DNA from: an uncultured Clostridia bacterium
GTDB lineage: Bacteria > Bacillota_A > Clostridia > UMGS1840 > HGM11507
Assembly: GCA_934403665.1 (NCBI GenBank)
Contig: CAKRUL010000063.1
Span: forward strand, 1-7,321
Reading direction: 5' to 3'
Length of the DNA: 7,321 bases
Part shown: one piece after another, positions 1-5,644 of the stretch
How positions within the stretch are numbered: position 1 is the stretch's first letter
Layout: each line of letters begins with the position of its first letter
The notes under the pieces: model-generated
What the model saw: the letters and a program-made list of their open reading frames with translations, nothing else
Databases searched by the model: none
Told to the model about the DNA's origin: nothing
Translations under genes and position numbers: made by a program

Positions 1-1490
1 ATGTCGTCCGGAAGGGCAATCTCGTAATGACGGGTATTCTTGTCAAATGCCGGTTCCATGAAGCCCCCTTCCATCTGTGCGGAAGAAAGCAGGTTCGGGC
101 GTTCATAGGGAATCGCCGGAATATAGGGATTGTCATGCAGGGTTGGGAAAGGATATCTGTCATAATCCGCAATACTGTTCTCCCATCCGTCCGGATCAAA
201 TTTGAATACGCTTCCTGCCAGTTCCGCCAATCCATCCTCGTCGGCTCCGATAGCATCTTCAAAGCCCGGAACGGAAGGACCGCCGGTCGGCAGACCGTTC
301 TGCATCAGATAATAGTTATTTTTCAGACCGGTGACCGGTCCCTCCACCGCCGCGTAGACGCCTCCAAGCTTTCCTCCTGCACCGGCAGCCGCGACCTTGC
401 CGATGTTATAGGTGTTTTCCAACCGGTTGACCTTTTCGCTCTGACTGTGCCCCAGTTCTCCTGCAACGCCTCCGACAGAGGGAGCGGAGGAATCGCCGCC
501 CGTGACGTTTCCTGCATTGAAGCAATTGCGGACAACCGAATTTTGCAGATATGCCAGCAATCCGCCTGTTGTAGAGCCTCCGCTGATATTCCCTGCATTA
601 TAGCAATACTGAACGGTTCCCTGGATGACTGCCCCAAGACCGCCAACTGCCGACCAACGTGCGCCTTGAACATCTCCGAAATTTGTGCAGTATGCAACCG
701 TAACATCCGTGATTCCAAAGCCAAGAACGCCGCCGATCGGCGCATATGCCGTCGTGGTAACCGTCCCCTCATTGACACAGTTGCGGAGAGAAGCGCCGGC
801 ATATTGGGCAACTCCGGCGACACCGCCGATTCCCCACACGCCTACGCCGCTGATGGCTCCCCGATTGACACAGCGAACCGCCTTTCCTCTCAGATAACCG
901 ACGATGCCGCCTACATAATTTCCGGAGGCGGAAATGGTCACCGATGCAAGATTGACGCAATCTTCAATCACTGCACTGCTGTTTGCAAGGGCGGCAATGC
1001 CCCCGGCAGTTTTGGAGGCTGTCACCGAGCCTCTCACTGTAATATTTTGAACGGTTCCGTCCAGAAAACCGAAGATTCCCTGATAATCAGCCTCCGGACT
1101 CCCGATGGTTACATCCAGAACCGCATTTTCACCGTCTGCTTTTTTCCCCAGCAGCTTTCCTGTGAAGGGGGCTTTTGAAGTTAAACTGGTACCGTCAGCT
1201 GTCCCTGTCCCAATAGGCACAAAGCTTTCCGGCAGCGTGATGTCCTCCGTGATCCAGTATTCTCCTGCCAAATCGTTTGAGATCTGCAGAAACTGTTCCG
1301 CTGTGGAAATCAGATAATAGCCCTCCGGCTGTTTTTCAAGTTTTGCTTCCTGTGCTGTTGCAGGCTCCGCATTGGAGAAAATCTCTGTTTCTCCTTCCGG
1401 CGCAATTGCCGCCGTCTCTTCTGACGCAAAACTGCCAAAAGGCGGAAGAACCATCAGAAAGCTCAGGAAGATTGCCCACATTTTCTTCAT
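1..1490 (-). CDS. Secreted GLUG-repeat surface protein, 3' end missing
   Basis: The frame is open from the start codon to the left edge (496 residues, no stop), so the C-terminus lies outside the window. Residues 1-22 form a signal peptide: Lys2-Lys3, a hydrophobic core, and a Ser-Phe-Ala cleavage site. A lead-in block around residues 55-145 matches the module opening of the upstream 917-aa protein. Residues 146-366 hold seven repeats of about 30 residues with Gly-Gly-Ile/Val and Cys-x-Asn-x-Gly features (GLUG type, Pfam PF07581), expected to form a beta-helix. Residues 466-496 look like the start of a cadherin-like beta-sandwich (PF12733), with Ser-Ser, Gly-Gly, Pro-x-Phe and Tyr landmarks. 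The role is probably an exported adhesin or cell-surface protein; the ligand is unknown. The ATG at 1490 is preferred because GAGG lies 8 nt upstream; the in-frame ATG at 1496 has only 2 nt. The anchor type cannot be seen. Confidence 0.88.
   Translation of the reverse strand, partial: MKKMWAIFLSFLMVLPPFGSFASEETAAIAPEGETEIFSNAEPATAQEAKLEKQPEGYYLISTAEQFLQISNDLAGEYWITEDITLPESFVPIGTGTADGTSLTSKAPFTGKLLGKKADGENAVLDVTIGSPEADYQGIFGFLDGTVQNITVRGSVTASKTAGGIAALANSSAVIEDCVNLASVTISASGNYVGGIVGYLRGKAVRCVNRGAISGVGVWGIGGVAGVAQYAGASLRNCVNEGTVTTTAYAPIGGVLGFGITDVTVAYCTNFGDVQGARWSAVGGLGAVIQGTVQYCYNAGNISGGSTTGGLLAYLQNSVVRNCFNAGNVTGGDSSAPSVGGVAGELGHSQSEKVNRLENTYNIGKVAAAGAGGKLGGVYAAVEGPVTGLKNNYYLMQNGLPTGGPSVPGFEDAIGADEDGLAELAGSVFKFDPDGWENSIADYDRYPFPTLHDNPYIPAIPYERPNLLSSAQMEGGFMEPAFDKNTRHYEIALPDD
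393..1055 (-). repeat. Seven GLUG-type protein repeats with a cysteine ladder
   Basis: Within the partial surface protein, seven degenerate repeats end in a Cys-x-Asn-x-(Gly/Ala)-x-(Val/Ile) strand. The cysteine codons are at 957-959, 870-872, 777-779, 687-689, 603-605 and 522-524; the seventh repeat has Thr in that place. Spacing between motifs is 29, 31, 30, 28, 27 and 37 residues. This regular period suits one beta-helix coil per repeat. The repeats are protein-level only; the DNA is too diverged to be a tandem nucleotide repeat. Confidence 0.8.
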
Positions 1491-1497
1491 TTTCATA

Positions 1498-1503
1498 CCC
1501 TCT
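1498..1503 (-). promoter_or_regulatory. Ribosome binding site deciding the start at 1490
   Basis: On the minus strand AGAGGG precedes two ATG codons. Its GAGG core is 2 nt from the ATG at 1496, which is too close, and 8 nt from the ATG at 1490, a normal spacing. The site therefore favours the shorter protein, which begins Met-Lys-Lys-Met-Trp. No convincing promoter was found on the minus strand between this site and the hairpin at 1670-1701, so this gene may depend on readthrough from the upstream surface gene or on a weak promoter. Confidence 0.6.
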
Positions 1504-1669
1504 TTCTGCCGAATGTGAAAAAGCAACATGATGTCTGTCCAAGCTGCTTTGTGAATCTATAAAAAAAAGCTGTCGGAAGAAGTACGATATATCTTTTTTC
1601 AATATTCCCCTGCGATATCCTCTCTACTCCATCAATCCAACAGTCTTTTTGTTTTCATTTTTGAAAGGC

Positions 1670-1716
1670 GATGTGCAAAGGCACTTCTGCCTTTGCACAT
1701 CTATTTTGTTTTTTTT
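1670..1716. terminator. Perfect 14-bp hairpin with a U-tract on the plus-strand side
   Basis: Arms 1670-1683 and 1688-1701 are perfectly complementary around a CTTC loop. The hairpin begins 16 nt beyond the stop codon of the 917-aa surface gene, so it is the obvious terminator or processing site for that leftward transcript. The strong T-run (eight T at 1709-1716) lies on the right, however, so the classical intrinsic terminator reads on the plus strand. In the leftward direction the hairpin is followed only by GCCTTTC. It may act in both directions or mainly stabilise the 3' end. Confidence 0.72.
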
Positions 1717-1717
1717 A

Positions 1718-4471
1718 TTATTCTGCCTGAATCAATACTGTTTCTCCGTAGATGGTAACCTCTGTTCCGGACTCATTCCGATAAGTTACATACGGTGTTG
1801 TGTAATACGTATCCTGTATCGTTGTGAAACGAAGTTCCACGCCGAATGCTCCGTTTGCCAATGCTTTTCTCTTTGCGCTCAAATGCTTGCCTGCTTTGAT
1901 CGATTCCGCATCGTTCGCCTTGGAATACACAATTCCCCAATCCACTGCCGCGCTCTGTCCCGAAGTCACCTTTCCGAAGGTGATGCTGCCGTTCCCTGTG
2001 GACGGACGGAATACCTGCAATACCGTTTCAATCGTCGGATTTTCCGCCGGAAGCGCTTCAAATTCTCCTGCGATGGCGATGTCATTGTCCACCGTTATGC
2101 TATAGACATTTTCTTCATTGCCTATCAACGGTGTGCCGCCTGCCGTCACATTCTTGATCCGGTAGCCTTCTTCGGCTGCCGCCGTCACAGAAAACGCTGT
2201 GCCCGCTTTCTCATAGAAGGTTCCCGATGGCGTCAGTGTTCCGTTTTCGCTTGCCTGCACCGTCACCGTTTTCAAGCTGTTCAGCGCCTGAACGAATGCC
2301 GTCGGTGCTTCTGCCGGAAGCTGTACCTTCATTTCTGAAAGCGTCAGCGCCGTGGCTCCCGTCAGCCTGGTTCCGTTGTCCAGTGCCGCCTCAAAGCCAT
2401 CTGCATTCAGATAATAGCAACCCGTTATGGTATATCCGTCTGCTTGATCGGTGGAATACATGATTGCTCCCCGGTTTCTCTGACCTTTCAGTTTCCCTGC
2501 CTGCCAGCAGTTCGTTATCTCTACATTGGTGCCATTGTTCCAATAGGTAATGCCGCCGCCGCCATATATATTTTCAACGTCTCCGGCGTTATAGCACTCA
2601 GCTATCTTGGCGCCTTTTGCGCAAACACCAACGATTCCGCCGACAGGACTGCCGACAGACGAGAAGACACTTCCTGTATTATAGCATTTTTCGATGCGTG
2701 CGCCGCTCAATGCATAATCTATCAGCTGACCCACGATGCCGCCAATCCCTCTGCCGCCGCTGACGTTTGCTTCATTTCCGCAGCCGCTGAGGAGGTTTGA
2801 GGAGCCCCAGCCGGAAAATTGACCGATGATTCCGCCGACGCTTCCGCTGGTGCCGCCTGCTGTCACATTGCCCCGGTTCACCAAACCGGACAGGGTTCCC
2901 TTCAATGTGGTGTTATAGGTCGTTCCTATGAACCCGCCCACATAGCTGTATCCGGTTCCCGTCGTGGTCACGGTTGCCTCGTTCACGCAGTTGCTGATGA
3001 GCCCCGCTGTGCTGTTTACCGTGATGCCGAGTTCTCCTGCCAATGCGCCTGCTTTTGCTGCGCTGTGTCCTGCCGTCACGCTTCCGGTCAGGCGCAGGTT
3101 TTTGACGGTTGCTTCCGCTCCGATGGCGCGGAACAATCCAACTTTTTCATTGGCTGCATCGTTGATGTTGAAATGAATCGTTGTCAGATTCTCTGCATCT
3201 GCTCCCACCAGCGCTCCGGTGAAGCTTTCGATCGGCGTATAGCCGCCTGCCAGTGTGGTTAAATCGATGTCATTCACCAGATAATATTTCCCGTTGGAAA
3301 CAATCTTCCGGAACTCTTCCGCTGTCCGGATCACCGTGTAATCCGCATATTCGGCTGGTAAAACAACAATGTCATTCAGTGCTGCCCGAAAAGCTGCCGG
3401 CAACTCTGTCACTGCCTTCATTTCCGCCAAAGTCATCGGAGCTGCTCCGCTGACCGTGGAAGCGGTCTTTGTCTCGTCCAGATAATAACTGCTTTCTACC
3501 GTGCCTACCTTCGAGATTGGATTATTGGTATAACTTCCACTGATTTTTCCGATGTTATAACTGCCGCTGATGGTAGAACCCAAGCTTTCCGCAGCTGTGA
3601 TTCCTCCCGAATTCGCCGCCGAGCTTCCTGTAATATCCGCTGCGTTATAACAATTCTGATAAGTTCCGTACAATGCCGCACCGGCGATTCCGCCGGCAAT
3701 TCCGCCGGAAACGGTTCCATAGTTTTCACAGCGAACAAATTTACAGCCGCCGTTTATGTCGTTATTGCTGGATGTCCCTGCAATTCCGCCGCTAAAGCCA
3801 TAGGTGTTTGCCGGCTCCAATGCAACGGTTCCTTTATTCACCAAATTGCTCATCGGAAAATAGCTGGTGCCGTAACCGGTGGAGCTGCTGTTGCCCCACA
3901 AGTCCCCGATAAATCCGCCGACAAAAGGTACCCAATTGCTTTGTTGTGCATAATTTGCAGTGACATTCGCCTCATTCACACAATTGCTGATTTCTGCATA
4001 GGCACCCCAATCGTTGGAGCTTCCTTTGCTATTTGCCAACGAACCGCCGACTCCTGCCAAAGCACCCACTGCAATTCTTTTGCCGCCGGCTGTTTTTTGC
4101 GTCCCTTTGACGCTTCCAGTGATGCGGATGTTTTTGATGACAACCGTATAGCCCTTCAACGCACGGAACAATCCGACGCCTCCGTCATATGTGTCGTCAA
4201 TGTTTACACGAATGCTCTTCAGATTCGTTTCGTCCGATCCGATCAATTCGCCGGAGAATTCTTCAATCGGCTGGTAGCTTGCCGGCAGTTCGATATCTGC
4301 CGTCAGGTAATACTTTCCTTGCGGATCTGCCGTGATTTTTGTTACAAAATCGTCTGCGCTGGCAATTTCCGTATACCCATCCGGAACCTCTGCGGAAGCA
4401 ACAATGCCAAGTCCGCCCAAAGCGGTTAACAGCATGGTCACAACCAAAAACACAGATAAGCTTTTTTTCAT
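1718..4471 (-). CDS. Secreted two-module GLUG-repeat surface protein, complete
   Basis: This 917-aa exported protein is probably an extracellular adhesin or carbohydrate/host-contact protein; the ligand is unknown. Residues 1-27 are a signal peptide (Lys2-Lys3, long hydrophobic core, Ala-Ser-Ala cleavage). Residues 32-375 and 378-735 are two copies of one module: an opening block (Tyr-Tyr-Leu, Asp-Ile, Pro-Ile-Glu, Gly-Leu-Phe-Arg-Ala), GLUG-type repeats, and a closing Glu-Met-Lys ... Ala-Phe ... Ala-Leu-Asn segment. Residues 735-805 resemble the divergent InlB B-repeat (PF18998), with Gly-Thr-Leu-Thr-Pro, Glu-Gly-Tyr and a final Gly-Glu-Phe. Residues 813-917 form an unnamed C-terminal domain with Trp-Gly-Ile-Val-Tyr and Thr-Pro-Tyr-Val-Thr-Tyr. 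No LPxTG signal, C-terminal membrane segment or SLH domain is present, so it is probably released or held non-covalently. The start at 4471 is fixed by GGAAGGAAGG 7 nt upstream and the signal peptide. It is divergent from the AraC-type regulator gene and upstream of a similar protein. Confidence 0.93.
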   Translation of the reverse strand: MKKSLSVFLVVTMLLTALGGLGIVASAEVPDGYTEIASADDFVTKITADPQGKYYLTADIELPASYQPIEEFSGELIGSDETNLKSIRVNIDDTYDGGVGLFRALKGYTVVIKNIRITGSVKGTQKTAGGKRIAVGALAGVGGSLANSKGSSNDWGAYAEISNCVNEANVTANYAQQSNWVPFVGGFIGDLWGNSSSTGYGTSYFPMSNLVNKGTVALEPANTYGFSGGIAGTSSNNDINGGCKFVRCENYGTVSGGIAGGIAGAALYGTYQNCYNAADITGSSAANSGGITAAESLGSTISGSYNIGKISGSYTNNPISKVGTVESSYYLDETKTASTVSGAAPMTLAEMKAVTELPAAFRAALNDIVVLPAEYADYTVIRTAEEFRKIVSNGKYYLVNDIDLTTLAGGYTPIESFTGALVGADAENLTTIHFNINDAANEKVGLFRAIGAEATVKNLRLTGSVTAGHSAAKAGALAGELGITVNSTAGLISNCVNEATVTTTGTGYSYVGGFIGTTYNTTLKGTLSGLVNRGNVTAGGTSGSVGGIIGQFSGWGSSNLLSGCGNEANVSGGRGIGGIVGQLIDYALSGARIEKCYNTGSVFSSVGSPVGGIVGVCAKGAKIAECYNAGDVENIYGGGGITYWNNGTNVEITNCWQAGKLKGQRNRGAIMYSTDQADGYTITGCYYLNADGFEAALDNGTRLTGATALTLSEMKVQLPAEAPTAFVQALNSLKTVTVQASENGTLTPSGTFYEKAGTAFSVTAAAEEGYRIKNVTAGGTPLIGNEENVYSITVDNDIAIAGEFEALPAENPTIETVLQVFRPSTGNGSITFGKVTSGQSAAVDWGIVYSKANDAESIKAGKHLSAKRKALANGAFGVELRFTTIQDTYYTTPYVTYRNESGTEVTIYGETVLIQAE
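2267..3340 (-). repeat. Second copy of the GLUG module (residues 378-735)
   Basis: This stretch repeats the organisation of 3347-4378. It opens with an Ile-Arg-Thr-Ala-Glu-Glu-Phe block, then Lys-Tyr-Tyr-Leu, Asp-Ile-Asp-Leu, Pro-Ile-Glu-Ser-Phe-Thr-Gly and Val-Gly-Leu-Phe-Arg-Ala, and ends with Leu-Ser-Glu-Met-Lys ... Ala-Phe ... Ala-Leu-Asn. Motif cysteines at residues 495, 564, 596, 626, 655 and 685 mark the repeat rungs; the last four intervals are 32, 30, 29 and 30 residues. It has more cysteine-marked rungs than the first copy (six against three). Confidence 0.8.
3347..4378 (-). repeat. First copy of the GLUG module (residues 32-375)
   Basis: It opens with Gly-Tyr-Thr-Glu-Ile-Ala-Ser-Ala-Asp-Asp-Phe, then Lys-Tyr-Tyr-Leu, Asp-Ile-Glu-Leu, Pro-Ile-Glu-Glu-Phe-Ser-Gly and Val-Gly-Leu-Phe-Arg-Ala, and closes with Leu-Ala-Glu-Met-Lys ... 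Ala-Phe ... Ala-Leu-Asn. Motif cysteines are at residues 164, 248 and 274; a Ser-Tyr-Asn-Ile-Gly rung near 304-308 lacks the cysteine. The long spacing between 164 and 248 reflects extra loop sequence rich in Ser, Asn and Gly. Confidence 0.8.
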
Positions 4472-4478
4472 AGGTTTT

Positions 4479-4488
4479 CCTTCCTTCC
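4479..4488 (-). promoter_or_regulatory. Ribosome binding site of the 917-aa surface gene
   Basis: GGAAGGAAGG on the minus strand sits 7 nt before the ATG at 4471. It excludes the longer in-frame start at 4624, whose extra 51 residues would cover the promoter region and precede the obvious signal peptide. Confidence 0.85.
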
Positions 4489-4528
4489 GTTTGATTATTT
4501 TTACGAACTGGAACGTTTGGATAGTTTC

Positions 4529-4537
4529 ATTGTACCA
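4529..4537 (-). promoter_or_regulatory. Probable extended -10 promoter of the surface gene
   Basis: On the minus strand TGG-TACAAT is an extended -10 element (TACAAT 5 of 6 to consensus). The expected -35 position, 17 bp upstream, reads TTCTTA (3 of 6), so the promoter is weak at -35 and fits a need for an activator. The start of transcription would be near 4522, giving a leader of about 50 nt before the ATG at 4471. Confidence 0.5.
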
Positions 4538-4586
4538 TGGGTTTTGTGAAATAAGAATGAACATTAAAGTCATTTTCTTTGTTATT

Positions 4587-4601
4587 TGTCCTAATCGGAC
4601 A
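4587..4601. promoter_or_regulatory. Inverted repeat TGTCC-N5-GGACA, candidate operator
   Basis: This is a perfect 5-bp inverted repeat with a 5-nt centre in the divergent region. It lies just upstream of the regulator's -35 box and about 72 bp upstream of the predicted surface-gene start, a usual place for an activator. It shares the pattern TNTCC-N5-GGANA with the repeat at 4614-4630. Binding by the adjacent AraC-type protein is inference. Confidence 0.4.
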
Positions 4602-4609
4602 TTTTTCCC

Positions 4610-4638
4610 TTGACTTTCCAGCAAGGAAAGCGTATACT
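4610..4638 (+). promoter_or_regulatory. Sigma-A promoter of the AraC-type regulator gene
   Basis: The -35 is TTGACT (4610-4615) and the -10 is TATACT (4633-4638), each 5 of 6 to consensus, with an ideal 17-bp spacer. Transcription should begin near 4645, leaving a short leader of about 20 nt that holds the AAAGGAGG ribosome site. Confidence 0.82.
4614..4630. promoter_or_regulatory. Inverted repeat CTTTCC-N5-GGAAAG inside the promoter spacer
   Basis: This perfect 6-bp inverted repeat overlaps the last two bases of the -35 box and fills most of the spacer before the -10. A protein bound here would block RNA polymerase, so it is a candidate site for autorepression of the regulator gene. Its centre is 28 bp from that of the repeat at 4587-4601. 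Confidence 0.42.
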
Positions 4639-4650
4639 TTTTAAAAAAGA

Positions 4651-4658
4651 AAAGGAGG
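4651..4658 (+). promoter_or_regulatory. Strong ribosome binding site before a GTG start
   Basis: AAAGGAGG lies 7 nt before the GTG at 4666. This near-perfect anti-16S match and spacing justify calling the non-ATG start; the next in-frame ATG (residue 20) has no such site. Confidence 0.85.
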
Positions 4659-4665
4659 ATTTTTT

Positions 4666-5535
4666 GTGAGTTTTGATCATTTTTTTATTCCAGTCAAAGA
4701 AATTTCTTTGGTTCTTCATGAAATGTACCCAAAAAATTGGAGCCATCCTGCCGACACTTACTGCGGAAGAAATCTTCTGATATTTGTTTTAAACGGAAGT
4801 GCAGAGTGTACCATCAACGGTATTCCATATGCCTATCAAAAGGGGGATGTGGTTTGGCTGCGCACCGGAGATGTCTATGCCTCTCACAGTGCAGCGCTTC
4901 CCTGGGAATACATTTCGATTTATTTTTCGCTGTATGAGGAATTTGATTCCTCGGAATTCACGGATGAATGGAATCCGATTTTTCATCCGAAAGATTTCAA
5001 TGCTATGAAAATTTTATTTCAAAAAGTCCAAAAAATTTATATCAAAAAAAATTTCGGCTATTTATTGCATCTCAACGCAGAGCTGATGACCATTTTCAGT
5101 CTTTTGGTGAATGAAAAAAGGAAGGAGATGGAACAAAAACGGACGCCACCGCTTTTAAAACCAGCCCTGGATTTCATCTATACGAACTATTTGAAGCAAA
5201 ATATCTGTGTCAGCGAGCTGAGCCGGCTCTGTCTGATTTCGCCGCGGCATTTTTCCCGTCTGTTCCGAAACACCTATCACACCTCACCGATTGATTTTGT
5301 CAATGACCTGAAATTACAAAGAGCCAAAAATCTTCTGGAGAGTACTTCGCTGTCGGTCACCGAGATTGCGTCCGAAGCCGGATTCTCTGAAATTTTTTAT
5401 TTCAGCAAGCTTTTCAAAAAGATGGAGGGGCTCACCCCGTCGGAATATCGCAAATCCATTGCCCAGCGATATTCTCTGAAATCAAAGACGCTTAGCTTGC
5501 TTCCTCATTCCGCAGAAAAGAACCCCGATGCTTAA
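4666..5535 (+). CDS. AraC-family transcriptional regulator
   Basis: This 289-aa cytoplasmic regulator has the usual length for the family. Residues about 35-90 form a cupin-type sensing domain (PF02311 type): beta-rich, with Gly44-Ser, Asn51-Gly, Gly60-Asp and Gly68-Asp turns. Residues about 165-265 form the double helix-turn-helix domain (HTH_18). The first recognition unit spans about 181-201 (Val-Ser-Glu-Leu-Ser ... Phe-Ser-Arg-Leu-Phe). The second spans about 230-251 (Val-Thr-Glu-Ile-Ala ... Gly-Phe ... Phe-Ser-Lys-Leu-Phe-Lys), followed by the family's Thr-Pro-Ser-Glu-Tyr-Arg signature. The ligand is unknown; the cupin suggests a small molecule such as a sugar. The gene starts with GTG, is divergent from the surface-protein gene across 194 bp, and ends at a terminator. 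Control of the surface genes and of itself is inferred from this layout. By eye it is richer in A/T than its neighbours. Confidence 0.96.
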   Translation: MSFDHFFIPVKEISLVLHEMYPKNWSHPADTYCGRNLLIFVLNGSAECTINGIPYAYQKGDVVWLRTGDVYASHSAALPWEYISIYFSLYEEFDSSEFTDEWNPIFHPKDFNAMKILFQKVQKIYIKKNFGYLLHLNAELMTIFSLLVNEKRKEMEQKRTPPLLKPALDFIYTNYLKQNICVSELSRLCLISPRHFSRLFRNTYHTSPIDFVNDLKLQRAKNLLESTSLSVTEIASEAGFSEIFYFSKLFKKMEGLTPSEYRKSIAQRYSLKSKTLSLLPHSAEKNPDA

Positions 5536-5541
5536 GAATAC

Positions 5542-5582
5542 AAAAAGGAGGCGCAAAAAGTTAATTTTTACGCCTCCTTTTT
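5542..5582. terminator. Symmetric bidirectional terminator after the regulator gene
   Basis: Arms 5542-5553 and 5571-5582 (AAAAAGGAGGCG and its complement) pair perfectly. The 17-nt loop contains a further AAAAA/TTTTT pair. The hairpin begins 6 nt after the regulator's stop codon. Both strands end the stem in a T-run, so it can stop rightward transcripts of the regulator and any leftward readthrough from yigZ. Confidence 0.85.
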
Positions 5583-5599
5583 GGAAAAGCATAGAAGAA

Positions 5600-5642
5600 A
5601 AAAACACCGAAGAATTCTGAAAAAGAGTTCCTCGGCGTTTTT
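5600..5642 (-). terminator. Terminator of the hflX-yigZ operon
   Basis: Arms 5600-5617 and 5625-5642 form an 18-position stem just beyond the yigZ stop. Read as the leftward RNA it has one mismatch (C-A) and two G-U wobbles; read as the rightward RNA the wobble positions become A-C mismatches. The stem is therefore better in the minus-strand transcript, where it ends in a T-run. It stands in tandem with the hairpin at 5542-5582. Confidence 0.8.
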
Positions 5643-5644
5643 CT

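Noticed and set aside
27..1178. Plus-strand open frame of 383 codons
   Set aside because: It lies wholly antisense to the surface-protein frame. Its translation is low-complexity in character (many Cys, Arg and Ser), has no recognisable domain and no ribosome site, whereas the minus strand gives a signal peptide and regular repeats.
1527..1529. Upstream in-frame ATG of the partial surface protein
   Set aside because: No ribosome site precedes it, and it would put extra residues before a normal signal peptide.
1653..1666. Inverted repeat TTTCA-N4-TGAAA beside the hairpin
   Set aside because: Five A/T-rich base pairs in an A/T-rich gap are expected by chance and no promoter lies in a fitting position.
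1649..4429. Several plus-strand frames of about 70-230 codons antisense to the 917-aa gene
   Set aside because: They are by-products of the repetitive Gly/Ala/Val/Asn codon use on the minus strand; none has a ribosome site or a family motif.
4472..4624. 51-residue N-terminal extension of the 917-aa protein
   Set aside because: It would run through the predicted promoter, lacks a ribosome site, and would bury a clear signal peptide that has its own strong ribosome site.
5044..5051. Run of eight A inside the regulator gene, a possible slippage or phase-variation site
   Set aside because: The reading frame is intact, the gene is A-rich around it, and a run this short is common by chance in such sequence.
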